From assembly GCA_017551675.1 (NCBI GenBank), contig JAFZLC010000004.1, positions 1 through 60,424 of the forward strand: a stretch of 60,424 bases of DNA, given 5' to 3'. Of the stretch, positions 40,033-49,150 are shown in pieces; the first letter of the stretch is position 1, and each line of letters starts with the position of its first letter. Made by a program: the position numbers and the translations under genes. The notes beneath the pieces are model-generated. The model made no database searches. It was not told where the DNA came from and saw only the letters and a program-made list of their open reading frames with translations. This DNA is from Paludibacteraceae bacterium. Its GTDB lineage: Bacteria > Bacteroidota > Bacteroidia > Bacteroidales > Paludibacteraceae.

Positions 40033-42387
40033 TTAATTATCAGCAAACAACTCCAAGATTCTCTTGTCATAATACTGTGAATTATATTTCAAGAACAACA
40101 TAACAATATTCCTAACGTAATCAATTCCTTTATTCTTTTTGCAAACATTCATCTTATTATCTAGAAAAAACCTTAAATCTGAGGTATAAATATCTTTTCT
40201 TGTTTCTTTTGGAAATTCCTTCATATACATTTCAAGTACATCCCAACTTTCCCAATAAATACACCTATAAAGGAAAGATGATTGTCTGTTAATATGAGGA
40301 TCTGCCCCATGTTCTATCAAAGCACGACAAATAGGAACGTTGTTAACTTCTGCCGCGAAAAGTAAACTTGTAATCTTCCCTTCCTCCGTATCCATGTAAT
40401 AATCATCTTGTTTCCGCGTATGCTCTATAAGATAAAGGCAAATATTTTGAATCTTCAACAAGTCATCCCAAGTTATTTCTTTGGCATATAGTAACCTAAC
40501 TGCTTCAATAGTGTTTTTATAATATTTATCAAATCGTTTAATGTAACTTTTTTTCTCCTCCGCTGTATATCCGGGTACATCCAAGTTCTTCCATCGCATA
40601 CTTTCTTCTGCTTTTTCACTTGGTTTCAGTTGTATATGATTTTTCAAACGATAACAACACACGTACATATTAATTGCAAAATAAACAGGGGATGATTCAT
40701 CTGCAGAAATCCTAAGAGAGTCTATATTTCCAATTTTTTCAACAACGGCTTTTACAATATCCATGTCACAAGATTCTATGGCCTCTTGCAATGCACATCG
40801 TTTTTTTTTCAATGAGTTTTTGGACAAAGTATCAGTATCAGATTTCTCAACGATTTTCATCACAATCGTTTTCAAGACGGAAAGGTTTAAATCTGGCTTT
40901 TTCACTTTTAATAGATTTTTATATGTTTGAATTGCATCGCAGGCAATTGAACATCCTTTGTCGGATAATAAAGAGTAATCTATGTTGTCAAACTTATCTA
41001 ACCAATCTTCAACCAAATCTATAAATTTTTTTGCCAAACTTACACATCCGATGCTACAACAATCATAGAAATAAAACAATACCACTACAATTGGCATATT
41101 TTTAGTTTGATCTATACAACAATGCTTAACACGCCTATTTATATCTTTTGAGGTTAGTTGTTTTAGTTTGTAGTATTCTTTTTCGAGTGTAGGGAGAAGC
41201 AGCTCATAAAAAAATGATTTTTTGAGAAACATACATGGTCTAAAATAGGAAAAAAAATTTTCTTCGCAATGAAATGTTATCAAATGAGTATTCTCGTCCT
41301 TTATGTCGAAAACTCCAGCTGCATAACCATAATTCCAAAACTTTTTTGCATCGGATGAAAGAGGACTTGTCGAACCATTTTTTGAATCGGCGGAATCTCT
41401 AATTTTATCTGCATTAAAATCAAGATAACACGACAAAGCGAATGCCTGTTTTATAAAACGTTTAAATTGACATCCTGCAAAACGTCGTGCTTCAAAAGCC
41501 TTTTTATAGTAATCTTTTGCTTGTTTGAGTTCGCCTTTGTCTTTGGCATTAGCAACAGATACGAAACCTCTGAACCAATTGCAATAAAACTCTGATGCAG
41601 GTGTAGATTGTTCTATCGACTTCAAAATATCATTTCCTTTTTGCTCAAATGTTTTGTAACCATAATCAAAAAAGAAAAAATCAATTGCCTTATTGATACG
41701 ATCAGATTCAACATTGTATTGAACTTTAACAAATTGATTTGGCTTAACCTTATCTTGAAACGAGTGCCAAATGTTGGACATTATATATGCTTCAATAAGC
41801 AATGAAGTAATTTTTTTATGGACTTTAACTTGTTTGAGAATTTGCTTCATAATAAACCAAGAAGGATTCTCACCTTTCTTCATCGCAATTACATTGTTTT
41901 TTATTGTCCCTTCATTGTCAAATCTCTTATAAAATTCGGTTAGTAATTTGTATTGCTGTTCGATTAGAGCAAATGCATATATATTTTTTTGTTTGGCTTG
42001 TTCACGATAGTCAGATTTGTAAAATTCGTCATAATTCAAGCACAAATCCAATATCGGCATTTTATTTGCCTTAAATTTATCATATAGACAATAAACGAAT
42101 TTCTTTACATCATCACTGATGTATTTTGGAAGTTTATATTCTTGTTGCAAGTGCGGCAAAATCTTGTCAAATACAAACTTCGCAATTGACCTTTCATCAA
42201 CAAGCGATAGAACAGTGAAGTCAATGTCTTCTTCTTTCGCTAATCTGTTTAACTTTCTTTTATATGCTTCAATTGATTCTTTTGGATTATATTTCGTCCA
42301 ATAATCAAGATACATATCCTTCCCGATAAACGAAATCAACATTTCATTTATCTCTCCGAGACTTACATTTCCAAATCTTTGTTCCAT
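40033..42387 (-). CDS. Large helical protein with C-terminal ankyrin repeats
   Basis: A 784-residue soluble protein. Almost entirely helical, with repeated helix-pair texture through about residue 620. A C-terminal ankyrin stretch (about 670-730) reads SLLFAAEVNNVPICRALIEHGADPHI, with a second weaker repeat. No enzymatic motif. Very AT-rich, like its neighbours. It lies 123 bp upstream of pVip on the same strand, so it could share regulation or be a second defence protein. It may be a helical-repeat sensor. Confidence 0.75.
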   Translation of the reverse strand: MEQRFGNVSLGEINEMLISFIGKDMYLDYWTKYNPKESIEAYKRKLNRLAKEEDIDFTVLSLVDERSIAKFVFDKILPHLQQEYKLPKYISDDVKKFVYCLYDKFKANKMPILDLCLNYDEFYKSDYREQAKQKNIYAFALIEQQYKLLTEFYKRFDNEGTIKNNVIAMKKGENPSWFIMKQILKQVKVHKKITSLLIEAYIMSNIWHSFQDKVKPNQFVKVQYNVESDRINKAIDFFFFDYGYKTFEQKGNDILKSIEQSTPASEFYCNWFRGFVSVANAKDKGELKQAKDYYKKAFEARRFAGCQFKRFIKQAFALSCYLDFNADKIRDSADSKNGSTSPLSSDAKKFWNYGYAAGVFDIKDENTHLITFHCEENFFSYFRPCMFLKKSFFYELLLPTLEKEYYKLKQLTSKDINRRVKHCCIDQTKNMPIVVVLFYFYDCCSIGCVSLAKKFIDLVEDWLDKFDNIDYSLLSDKGCSIACDAIQTYKNLLKVKKPDLNLSVLKTIVMKIVEKSDTDTLSKNSLKKKRCALQEAIESCDMDIVKAVVEKIGNIDSLRISADESSPVYFAINMYVCCYRLKNHIQLKPSEKAEESMRWKNLDVPGYTAEEKKSYIKRFDKYYKNTIEAVRLLYAKEITWDDLLKIQNICLYLIEHTRKQDDYYMDTEEGKITSLLFAAEVNNVPICRALIEHGADPHINRQSSFLYRCIYWESWDVLEMYMKEFPKETRKDIYTSDLRFFLDNKMNVCKKNKGIDYVRNIVMLFLKYNSQYYDKRILELFADN

Positions 42388-42752
42388 AGTTTTTGTTATG
42401 TCTCATTATTCTTATCTTACCCCTTTTTTCTCATCTTCACCTTTTTCTCACACATTAACATCAACAACCGACATTTCAACTCTATAAAATTCTATTTCAA
42501 TTAATCTCAACTAAATTCGCTGCTATAGTTTTTCATGTCTAATCACAAATGTAGAAAAAAATAAAAAATAAACTCTCATCAATTTTTGATTTATGACATA
42601 CTTTATAATTTGTATTTTACAAATACCCCCAAACTCCCATCATTTACTTTTTAAATTTTGTCATTCTTTCACAAAAACTCTTAACTTTGTTAAAGTGATT
42701 GGCAATAAATAGGTTTATATGTTAAGCCTTCCCAATCAATAAAAATTTTATT
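42388..42752 (+). promoter_or_regulatory. AT-rich divergent gap with promoters and a leader hairpin
   Basis: No gene in 365 bp. A minus-strand TACATTTG (rc of 42546-42553) could serve the ankyrin gene with a leader of about 150 nt. On the plus strand TTG (42658-42660), 21 bp, TAACTTTG (42682-42689) serves the HEAT gene. Its leader starts almost at once with a stem GATTGG (42697-42702) / CCAATC (42734-42739), then an AT-rich run before the ATG. Confidence 0.6.
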
Positions 42753-43385
42753 ATGATACACACAAACACCCCCAACACCCCTTCTGAAAAGTCCCTCTAC
42801 AGCAACCTATCAGCCCTAACCAAGAACAAAGATGCTTGGCAGGAAAGCATCCCCTATGTCGGGTCACTGCTTGAAAACCAACCGCCCAAGATTACTGCCA
42901 AGGCACTTTGGCTCTTAGGGGAGATGGGACTGCAATATCCGGAGACAATCGAACCATACGTCAGCAGCGTCGCTTCGTTCATGGATTCGTCCAATGACCT
43001 CCTTCGTGAACGGGCTTTGAATGCGTTGGGCAGAATCGGACGGGCTCGATTCGAACTCGTACAACCCTACTGGGAAAAGATGTTCGAACTAGCCACAGAT
43101 GGTATTCCACAAGTCCGACTGAGTTTCATCTGGGCATCAGAAAACATTGCTACCAATACGCCAGACCCATACGAGACTTACATGCCCCTGTTCGCCAACT
43201 TGTTAGAAGACAACGACGATAAGGTGCGGATGGAGGCTCCTGAGATGTTTCGCGTGATGGGCAAACGTCGTCCGCAGATGGTTACCCCCTATCTGGACCG
43301 CTTACAGTGGATGTCTGTGAACGATGCGAATCCAATCGTACGGATTCATAGTGCGGGGGCGGTTCGGGCTGTAGGGAAAGAATGA
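42753..43385 (+). CDS. HEAT-repeat protein
   Basis: A 210-residue all-helical protein with about five HEAT-type helix pairs, for example AKALWLLGEMGLQYPETIEPYV, RERALNALGRIG and RLSFIWASENIA. Such folds act as scaffolds for protein or nucleic acid binding. Base composition is clearly more GC-rich than the viperin island to its left, marking a composition boundary. Strong promoter and leader hairpin upstream. Confidence 0.82.
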   Translation: MIHTNTPNTPSEKSLYSNLSALTKNKDAWQESIPYVGSLLENQPPKITAKALWLLGEMGLQYPETIEPYVSSVASFMDSSNDLLRERALNALGRIGRARFELVQPYWEKMFELATDGIPQVRLSFIWASENIATNTPDPYETYMPLFANLLEDNDDKVRMEAPEMFRVMGKRRPQMVTPYLDRLQWMSVNDANPIVRIHSAGAVRAVGKE

Positions 43386-43575
43386 TTAATTCAGTTCTGT
43401 ATCAATTAAGAATCTCCACTGTCACTTAATTATTTTTTTATCAATATAAAATTATTTACTTTTGCATATCAAACCTTTTTGCAAGTATAATTTTGCAAAT
43501 TTAAGGTTTACCATACATGAATAATCTGCATATATGGTTTGTCGTACATAAAAGTCTGTCTGATATAAATAAATC

Positions 43576-44149
43576 ATGTCAATGAAAAATAACAACATAC
43601 CTGCTTCAGAAGCAAATAAAACAATTTCCATCAACGAAATAGAAGATATGATTTTCAATATTCGTGGGGTACAAGTAATGCTTGATAGTGATTTAGCGCA
43701 ATTGTATGGAGTAGAAACAAAACGAATAAATGAGCAAGTAAAACGAAATATAGAGCGTTTCCCTAAAACATTCAGATTTCAATTGTCTGATAATGAAACA
43801 AATGAACTGGTCGCAAATTGCGACCGGTTACAAAATCTGAAACATTCGTCGTTTCATCCTTATGTGTTTACGGAACAAGGTGTAGCAATGCTTTCAACCG
43901 TCCTACGAAGCCAAACAGCTATTACCGTGAGCATTCAGATTATGGACGCATTTGTTGATATGAGACATTTCCTTGTATCAAATTCAGAATTATTTCATCG
44001 TGTAACATCCCTTGAAAAAAAACAGTTTCCTCTGCATCGACAATCAAGTTTACCACATTGGCGCATCACTCAAAGATTTAGGTGAAAAATGGTTCGCTTT
44101 CAATAAAATGGAGATTACAACGGATACATTGTTGCAAAAGATTCAATAG
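43576..44149 (+). pseudogene. ORF6N/KilA-N-type protein, frameshifted at an A8 tract
   Basis: The first 150 residues are a standard ORF6N domain: NIRGVQVMLDSDLAQLYGVE, NEQVKRNIERFPKTFRFQL and YVFTEQGVAMLSTVLRS. After SLEKK the frame is lost at A8 (44015-44022), and the ORF ends at 44085. Removing one A restores the family ending VYHIGASLKDLGEKWFAFNK to a stop at 44147-44149. ORF6N proteins are DNA-binding and common in phages and mobile elements. The shift could be a real inactivation, phase variation by slippage, or an assembly error. Confidence 0.85.
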
Positions 44150-44215
44150 TTATTTTCATAAATTTTAACGATATATATGTATTACGTTCGTTAACAATAA
44201 AATCAAGATTATGCG

Positions 44216-44223
44216 TATATTTG
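44216..44223 (+). promoter_or_regulatory. -7 element of the alpha/beta-hydrolase gene
   Basis: TATATTTG overlaps the TTG at 44221, so that TTG cannot be the start codon. Confidence 0.65.
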
Positions 44224-44244
44224 CCAAACACCAATTCCAATTTT

Positions 44245-44979
44245 ATGCTATTCTACACTTACGGAAATAAAGAAAACAAGCGTCTGCTACTAATTCCAGG
44301 ATTGGGAGTGTCTCATGAGATATTCCTGCCGCTGATAGATTTGCTAAAGGACGACTTCCACATCGTCGCGGTGGGAATCGACGGATTCCTATTGGGACAG
44401 ACTTCTCAATACACCTCTGTCGATGACCAAGCCATGCAGGCGGCTCGGTATATTCGAGAGAACTTGGATGGACATCTGGACGTTGCCTATGGTCTCTCCT
44501 TGGGAGGAAAGATTCTGTCCCGCATCATGGAACGGAACGAGATAGTGATCGACCATGCCATTCTGGATGCAGCGCCACTATTGCCTCTCCCTAAGTGGTG
44601 CGTGGATCCTCTTCGGTATTACCAGAGTTTCAACGTGTGGACCTGCTACCACTGTACGGGTTTCTGGAAGTTCGTCTTCCATTCACACTATTTCGACGTG
44701 TTGTTGGACGAATGCAAGAAGGTGTGGCCCTATGGGAAGGGCAAATCGGTGCGCGACGGCTACAAGGATGTCTATACCCATAAGCTAGAATCGATCCATG
44801 GGGCAGATATCCATTTCTGGTATGGCACCAAAGAGGCTTTCGTGGCGAAACCACAGGCGAAGCATCTATGCGAAATCCACCCGGATACGCACGTCGAGGT
44901 CTTCCCAAAAATGAATCACGGACAACTATTGGTTGATCATCCGGAAGATGTAGCCAAGAGGATTCTTGGTATGGTATAA
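44245..44979 (+). CDS. Alpha/beta-hydrolase
   Basis: A 244-residue soluble enzyme. Oxyanion region LLLIPGLGVSHEIF, nucleophile elbow YGLSLGG, acid region and a C-terminal MNHGQ His complete a plausible triad. Substrate unknown; esterase or lactonase are both possible. The ATG at 44245 is chosen because the upstream TTG at 44221 lies inside the -7 box. The next gene starts 19 bp downstream, so they likely share a transcript. Confidence 0.85.
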   Translation: MLFYTYGNKENKRLLLIPGLGVSHEIFLPLIDLLKDDFHIVAVGIDGFLLGQTSQYTSVDDQAMQAARYIRENLDGHLDVAYGLSLGGKILSRIMERNEIVIDHAILDAAPLLPLPKWCVDPLRYYQSFNVWTCYHCTGFWKFVFHSHYFDVLLDECKKVWPYGKGKSVRDGYKDVYTHKLESIHGADIHFWYGTKEAFVAKPQAKHLCEIHPDTHVEVFPKMNHGQLLVDHPEDVAKRILGMV

Positions 44980-44998
44980 ACGATTAATTATAAGCAAT

Positions 44999-45499
44999 AT
45001 GAATATCCTACTTCGTAAATGGACCTTGTCCGACAAAGATAGTTTGAAAGCATTATGTAACGCTGTTGACAGACAATACCTCTCCGACCGCTTGCCATCC
45101 CCCTACACCGATTCCGATGCGGAATGGTGGATAAACATGGTGACGGAGGCGGAGGGCAAGACCGGTCTGTTTCGTGCCGTGATGGTGAATGGACAGGTGG
45201 TGGGTAGCATCTCGGTGGAACGGAAAGAGGATGTCTACCGCATAGACGGTGAGTTGGGCTATATGCTGCTGACGGACCATTGGTCGCAAGGCATCATGAC
45301 GCAAGCAGTAGCACAGATCAGTCGTTTGGCCTTCGAACTGCTTGACCTACAGCGTATCAGCGCACACGTCTTCGCTCCCAATATCGCCTCAGCCAAGGTA
45401 CTGGAGAAGAACGGATACGAGCAGGAAGCTACAATACGTAAGGGAGCCATCAAGAACGGGAAAGTCTATACAGTGCTAAGGTATGGGGTGGTGAGGTAA
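44999..45499 (+). CDS. GNAT acetyltransferase, RimJ/RimL type
   Basis: A 166-residue GCN5-type acetyltransferase. It begins ILLRKWTLSDKDSL and contains VGSISVERKEDVYRIDGELG (motif D), LLTDHWSQGIMTQAV (acetyl-CoA site) and NIASAKVLEKNGYEQEATIR (motif B). It acetylates amino groups of proteins or small molecules. The ATG at 44999 matches the family start; an in-frame extension to 44966 overlaps the hydrolase gene and is rejected. Confidence 0.9.
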   Translation: MNILLRKWTLSDKDSLKALCNAVDRQYLSDRLPSPYTDSDAEWWINMVTEAEGKTGLFRAVMVNGQVVGSISVERKEDVYRIDGELGYMLLTDHWSQGIMTQAVAQISRLAFELLDLQRISAHVFAPNIASAKVLEKNGYEQEATIRKGAIKNGKVYTVLRYGVVR

Positions 45500-45516
45500 A
45501 GTGCACAATAATTAAA

Positions 45517-45960
45517 ATGGGTAATATCATGAAACATATCTGCAACATAATCCTCTTCTTCGTTACGATGCTATTAAGCACCGTGAGTGGTTTTGCCCAG
45601 AACTTGGAGGGAGAATTTATGCAAGTGGCAGCCGAACGGGTCACGGTCGATGATAAACGTTGCTATTTGATAAAAAAAGGATATAGCAGAAAAGATACCA
45701 CAAAATGGGAACCCTTTTGTGGTGAATTCAGTAATCCCTATTATGAGGAGGGATATCCTTACAAGTTATACGTTGAAAAGTATGACCCCCATGCAGATAC
45801 GATTCATGTGATAAAAACAATTGGTCGTGATAGTAATATTCTTGATACTGATGAGTTTTTGAAGCAGCTATATTTGCGTCGGAAGAAAGCGAAGAGAGAC
45901 TCCATAAAGGCCGCTTACGAATCGCCTGTCACAGAACCTGATAAAAAAGAAAAGGAATAG
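45517..45960 (+). CDS. Secreted protein of unknown function
   Basis: A 147-residue protein with a signal peptide (to about residue 28, SGFAQ). An alternative ATG at 45529 (MKHICN) gives a tidier signal peptide. The body is beta-rich and ends in a highly charged Lys/Arg/Glu tail. No family recognised. It is followed 7 bp later by a membrane protein gene, so they probably form an operon. Confidence 0.65.
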   Translation: MGNIMKHICNIILFFVTMLLSTVSGFAQNLEGEFMQVAAERVTVDDKRCYLIKKGYSRKDTTKWEPFCGEFSNPYYEEGYPYKLYVEKYDPHADTIHVIKTIGRDSNILDTDEFLKQLYLRRKKAKRDSIKAAYESPVTEPDKKEKE

Positions 45961-45967
45961 AGATATT

Positions 45968-46534
45968 ATGAAACTATCCAAGACGCTCATATTCGCAATT
46001 CTGTTGCTTCTGGCGGTAAACACGCAGTTCCTCTGGGAAGGGAAACTGGGGATTTTCTTTTTTCCTGTCTGTTTGCTGTTGTTTGTCTGTTTCATTGCCC
46101 TACTCATCCGTTTGATTAAAAAAGTTTATCGATTGATAAAGGGGACGGATCGAACAAGACAGAATGTGATTGAATGCGTGGTGATGGGCGTATCACTCGG
46201 ACTAATCGTCGCTTATCCGATGGGGATCGTCAGGTTTCCCAATGTGGGGGCACCCATTAAATTAATGGCCTTTCATGAAGCGGCTGGAGGATGTGGTAAT
46301 ACGCTATACTTACGGGAGGATGGTAGCTTTGTGGAACGAGCCGTATGCTTCGGAATCTTTGACAGAAAAGGCACGTATCGCATCTCCCACGACACAATAT
46401 ATTTTTCCAGTGATGATTATCCGTTCGATTATGCGGTGATGGATTCTACGACTATCCGTGTGCATGAAAAGGGATCGGCGGATGAGCGTGTGACGCCATT
46501 CCCATTTTATGGCATACGCCCATTACATCACTGA
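45968..46534 (+). CDS. Membrane protein of unknown function
   Basis: A 188-residue protein with three membrane helices (about 7-24, 29-49 and 72-90) and a C-terminal soluble domain containing LREDGSFVERAVCFGI and YRISHDTIYF. That looks like a small beta domain on the periplasmic side. No family recognised. Last gene before the REP/RAYT element. Confidence 0.65.
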   Translation: MKLSKTLIFAILLLLAVNTQFLWEGKLGIFFFPVCLLLFVCFIALLIRLIKKVYRLIKGTDRTRQNVIECVVMGVSLGLIVAYPMGIVRFPNVGAPIKLMAFHEAAGGCGNTLYLREDGSFVERAVCFGIFDRKGTYRISHDTIYFSSDDYPFDYAVMDSTTIRVHEKGSADERVTPFPFYGIRPLHH

Positions 46535-46545
46535 GACTAAAAAGT

Positions 46546-46584
46546 TCATACAGATACAGCCTGCGGTACCGCCGTAGGTAAAAA
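46546..46584 (+). repeat. REP unit left of the RAYT gene
   Basis: TTCATACAGATACAGCCTGC followed by a hairpin CCTGCGGTACCGCCGTAGG (46560-46578). The same unit recurs at 47233, 47311 and partly 47331. Confidence 0.85.
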
Positions 46585-46607
46585 CATAATTAATAAATTC
46601 ATATACT

Positions 46608-47063
46608 ATGGCACAATCGCTAGCAAAAGTCTATCTACATCTAATCTTCCATGTAAAATACGACTCTGTTATCATTCGAGAAGAAGATCGTCCAAAACTA
46701 TACTCCTACATCGATGGTATCATCGTTAATAAGAATTCGACGGTACTTCAAATAGGAGGGACTTCCGATCATATCCATATTCTATGTACCCTTCCCCGAA
46801 CAATTTCCATGTCCAGTTTAGTGGAAGACATCAAGAAGTGTAGTAGTTCTTGGATTAAGACCATCAATCCATGCTATTCTAAATTTGCATGGCAAGGTGG
46901 GTATGGTGTATTCTCTGTCAGTTCCTCTATAGTGGACAATGTGAAAATGTACATTTTAGGTCAAAAGGAACATCATCGCAAGAAAACTTTTCAAGAGGAA
47001 TATGAGGCATTTCTGAAAGCCTATCACATTGAATATAATCCTGATTATGTGTTTAGTGATTGA
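46608..47063 (+). mobile_element. REP-associated tyrosine transposase (RAYT, IS200/IS605 TnpA-like)
   Basis: A 151-residue Y1/HUH nuclease. The HUH motif is SDHIHIL (His55, His57) and the catalytic Tyr115 sits in VKMYILGQKEHHRKK. It has the size and layout of IS200/IS605 TnpA, and with REP hairpins on both sides is best called a RAYT. RAYTs nick and join single-stranded REP DNA and spread REP copies; they are not usually mobile themselves. No TnpB and no IS200 ends are seen. Confidence 0.88.
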
Positions 47064-47350
47064 TGTAATTCCTTGATCTGTCCCAGCCCTTCAGGCTGGT
47101 TGGGGGTACGTCTCTACTTTCCAACCCAAGGCGTTGCCGTTGGGCTTTATCTGTCACAGCCTTTCAGGCTGATTGGTGACAACACGGCTATCAGCACCAT
47201 CCTTTGAGCCTAGAAGGCTCATACAGATACAGCCTGCGGCACCGCCGTAGGTTATATGGCGGATTCCTCCCCAATTTCCTCATGAGCCTGAAGGGCTCAT
47301 ACAGATATAGCCTGCGGCATCGCCGTAGGTTGCGGTACCGCCGTAGGTAA
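47064..47350 (+). repeat. REP cluster right of the RAYT gene
   Basis: Two kinds of hairpin alternate. Type A is CCTGCGGYAYCGCCGTAGG (47233-47251, 47311-47329, partial 47331-47347), each full copy led by GGCTCATACAGATA. Type B is AGCCCTTCAGGCT (47086-47098) and AGCCTTTCAGGCT (47158-47170), preceded by CTGTC. An AACCCAAGGCG-TTG-CCGTTGGG hairpin (47123-47144) lies between. No gene is present. Confidence 0.82.
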
Positions 47351-47384
47351 TGGTAACATTATGGGTGATAACAACATCGTGGAC

Positions 47385-47918
47385 CTACAATCCCACTCCC
47401 AATTCATAGGCCCGTTGCAATGCGTCAGTCGAGGAGATGTCTCCCTTCTCCTTCACACCGCGGACCAATATCTGACCCCTGTCCTTCAACTGGAAGAAGT
47501 TGAGGCAAAGTCGATACTGGGCAAGGATGCTATCGAACAACTCCGGAAGCGTGGCAGCGCCAACGAGGAGAAGTGCCATCTGCTGGATGCCAAAGGTGTC
47601 ACGGATAGGATTATGGCACCGATCGATGACCGCCTTTAACTGCGCACTTAACCCATAGAAATAGACGGGTGAGGCGATCACCAACATCTCCGCTTGCTTC
47701 ATCTTGTTGTAGAGATTGGTCATGTCGTCTTTCTGCACGCAGGTATGCTCTTCATCCCTAAAACAGGCGTTGCAACCCATGCAGGGCGCCACCTTGTAGT
47801 CGTGGACGGAGACAACCTCCACCGTATGTCGTTGCGACGCACCCTTGACGAATGCCTCCACCAATTGGTCTGTATTGCCACCCTTCCGTGGACTTCCTGA
47901 TAGGATTAGTATGTTCAT
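47385..47918 (-). CDS. NADPH-dependent FMN reductase/flavodoxin-fold protein
   Basis: A 177-residue protein of the NAD(P)H:quinone/FMN reductase group: ILILSGSPRKGGNTDQL (FMN phosphate loop), PCMGCNACF (a Cys pair near 46-52) and IASPVYFYGLSAQLKAVIDR. It reduces quinones, azo or nitro compounds, or flavin. Last gene of the HEAT / CAT-like / flavodoxin operon, starting 7 bp after the CAT-like stop. Similar in family to the protein at 50941. Confidence 0.88.
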   Translation of the reverse strand: MNILILSGSPRKGGNTDQLVEAFVKGASQRHTVEVVSVHDYKVAPCMGCNACFRDEEHTCVQKDDMTNLYNKMKQAEMLVIASPVYFYGLSAQLKAVIDRCHNPIRDTFGIQQMALLLVGAATLPELFDSILAQYRLCLNFFQLKDRGQILVRGVKEKGDISSTDALQRAYELGVGL

Positions 47919-47925
47919 AACTTAT

Positions 47926-48552
47926 TTACTTTATTTCATTGACACACCCTTGCAACTCCCCCAAAAACCGTGCGGCGTCTCCGCCATCCATCTGTGTGTG
48001 GTGGAATTGGAACGAGATAGGTAGGGTAGTCTTGAACCATCCCTTGCGGTATTTTCCCCACATTACCATCGGGTTGTTGAAGACTCCGCTGTACTGATTG
48101 ACGATGCTGTCGAGCTCCGTCTCCACCATGGCGGAGGTACCAATCACCATGGCATCCTCTATGGTGATGCTTTCGCAGGATTCGCTCACCTTCTGAGTCC
48201 GTGAGAGGTACTCCGCATTGAACTGCTCCAGATTCTCTGTGTAGGGAATACTGCAGGAATTGATGCCTCCCTTGCAATTGTTCACTATTACATCGATGGC
48301 GAGCTTGTCGTATTGGTAGAGTTTGTCTCCTTCGGGCAACATTCGAAACTCTTCTATGCGGCTTGCAGCCTTGCCGATGCACCAGCATAGGAGCATAGTG
48401 AACTTCCACCCTCCCCTCTTGCTTAACATGAGGAGGCGGGTCACGTCAAATGTTTTGGTGAGCGTCACCATCGGCATGGGCGACTTCATCCACATCTCGA
48501 AAGCGTACGCCCGGTTGGTCTCTTGAGGGTTGATCTCCTGTTTCATTGTCAC
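47926..48552 (-). CDS. CatA-like O-acetyltransferase
   Basis: A 208-residue protein of the chloramphenicol acetyltransferase fold. It has the catalytic motif QFHHTQMDGGDAARF near the C-terminus (active-site His of HHxxxDG). Length and motif match type-A CATs, but many chromosomal relatives acetylate other substrates, so resistance is not claimed. Its start overlaps the HEAT gene stop (ATGA, 48549-48552), so translation is coupled. Confidence 0.88.
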   Translation of the reverse strand: MTMKQEINPQETNRAYAFEMWMKSPMPMVTLTKTFDVTRLLMLSKRGGWKFTMLLCWCIGKAASRIEEFRMLPEGDKLYQYDKLAIDVIVNNCKGGINSCSIPYTENLEQFNAEYLSRTQKVSESCESITIEDAMVIGTSAMVETELDSIVNQYSGVFNNPMVMWGKYRKGWFKTTLPISFQFHHTQMDGGDAARFLGELQGCVNEIK

Positions 48553-49070
48553 TTCATTTTCCCACTTAATATCTTATTTCTAACGCATTTGATGGCAGGC
48601 GTATAGTAATCTATCTCCATCGCTTCCAGTGTACGTTTCAGTTCACCCATCAGTTCAGGGTAGAACTGGCACATACGGAAGGCAAGTTTCAGGCAAAGGG
48701 ATTGGATGCCAGGGAACTCACGAACATCCATCATGTGCTCCAAACAGAAATCGAGGAAGTCGGTCCGAAGATCCTCCTCTTCCATCTTGAGACGCAACAC
48801 GATGTTCAGGGAGAGTCGCCTTACTGCGGATTCGCTCGTCTGCATAGCGAGGGCAGTCAGCTCGTGCAACATTTCCTGCAACTGCACCAGCTCCGCATCC
48901 GTCGCCTTGGTGAGCACCCATAGGGCATTGCGTGCCACATGGCGTTCCGTGCTGAAGATGAAACACCGAGCGAAGCCGATGAAATCATTCGATTGCTTCA
49001 GTTCGCGATATACCGCCTGCGCTGATAACTCACTGTTGGTCTCTGCTATTTGTTCTTCTGTCAGTTTCAT
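48549..49070 (-). CDS. HEAT-like helical protein
   Basis: A 173-residue all-helical protein with HEAT-like pairs such as RHVARNALWVLTKATDAEL and SAVRRLSLNIVLRL. It lacks catalytic motifs. It heads a coupled operon with a CAT-like acetyltransferase and a flavodoxin-fold reductase. The promoter (49112-49142, minus) is canonical and has a palindrome directly upstream. A role as a partner for one of the enzymes is a guess. Confidence 0.75.
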   Translation of the reverse strand: MKLTEEQIAETNSELSAQAVYRELKQSNDFIGFARCFIFSTERHVARNALWVLTKATDAELVQLQEMLHELTALAMQTSESAVRRLSLNIVLRLKMEEEDLRTDFLDFCLEHMMDVREFPGIQSLCLKLAFRMCQFYPELMGELKRTLEAMEIDYYTPAIKCVRNKILSGKMK

Positions 49071-49111
49071 CTCGGTTTAACGGTTGATTTAAGGCGTTTC
49101 GCATCTTAATG

Positions 49112-49142
49112 CAAAGTTATATCTCAGAAGGTAGTTTCACAA
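49112..49142 (-). promoter_or_regulatory. Promoter of the HEAT / CAT-like operon
   Basis: Minus strand: TTG (49140-49142), 20 bp, TAACTTTG (49112-49119). Confidence 0.75.
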
Positions 49143-49150
49143 GTTTTGGG

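Noticed and set aside
44221-44244. TTG start for the alpha/beta-hydrolase
   Set aside because: The TTG is part of the TATATTTG -7 element, so it would not be transcribed.
46608-47063. Complete IS200/IS605 insertion sequence
   Set aside because: No TnpB and no matching subterminal ends; REP hairpins on both sides fit a RAYT.
47926-48552. Chloramphenicol resistance gene
   Set aside because: The fold and HHxxxDG motif are present, but chromosomal CatA-like enzymes often have other substrates; resistance is not supported.
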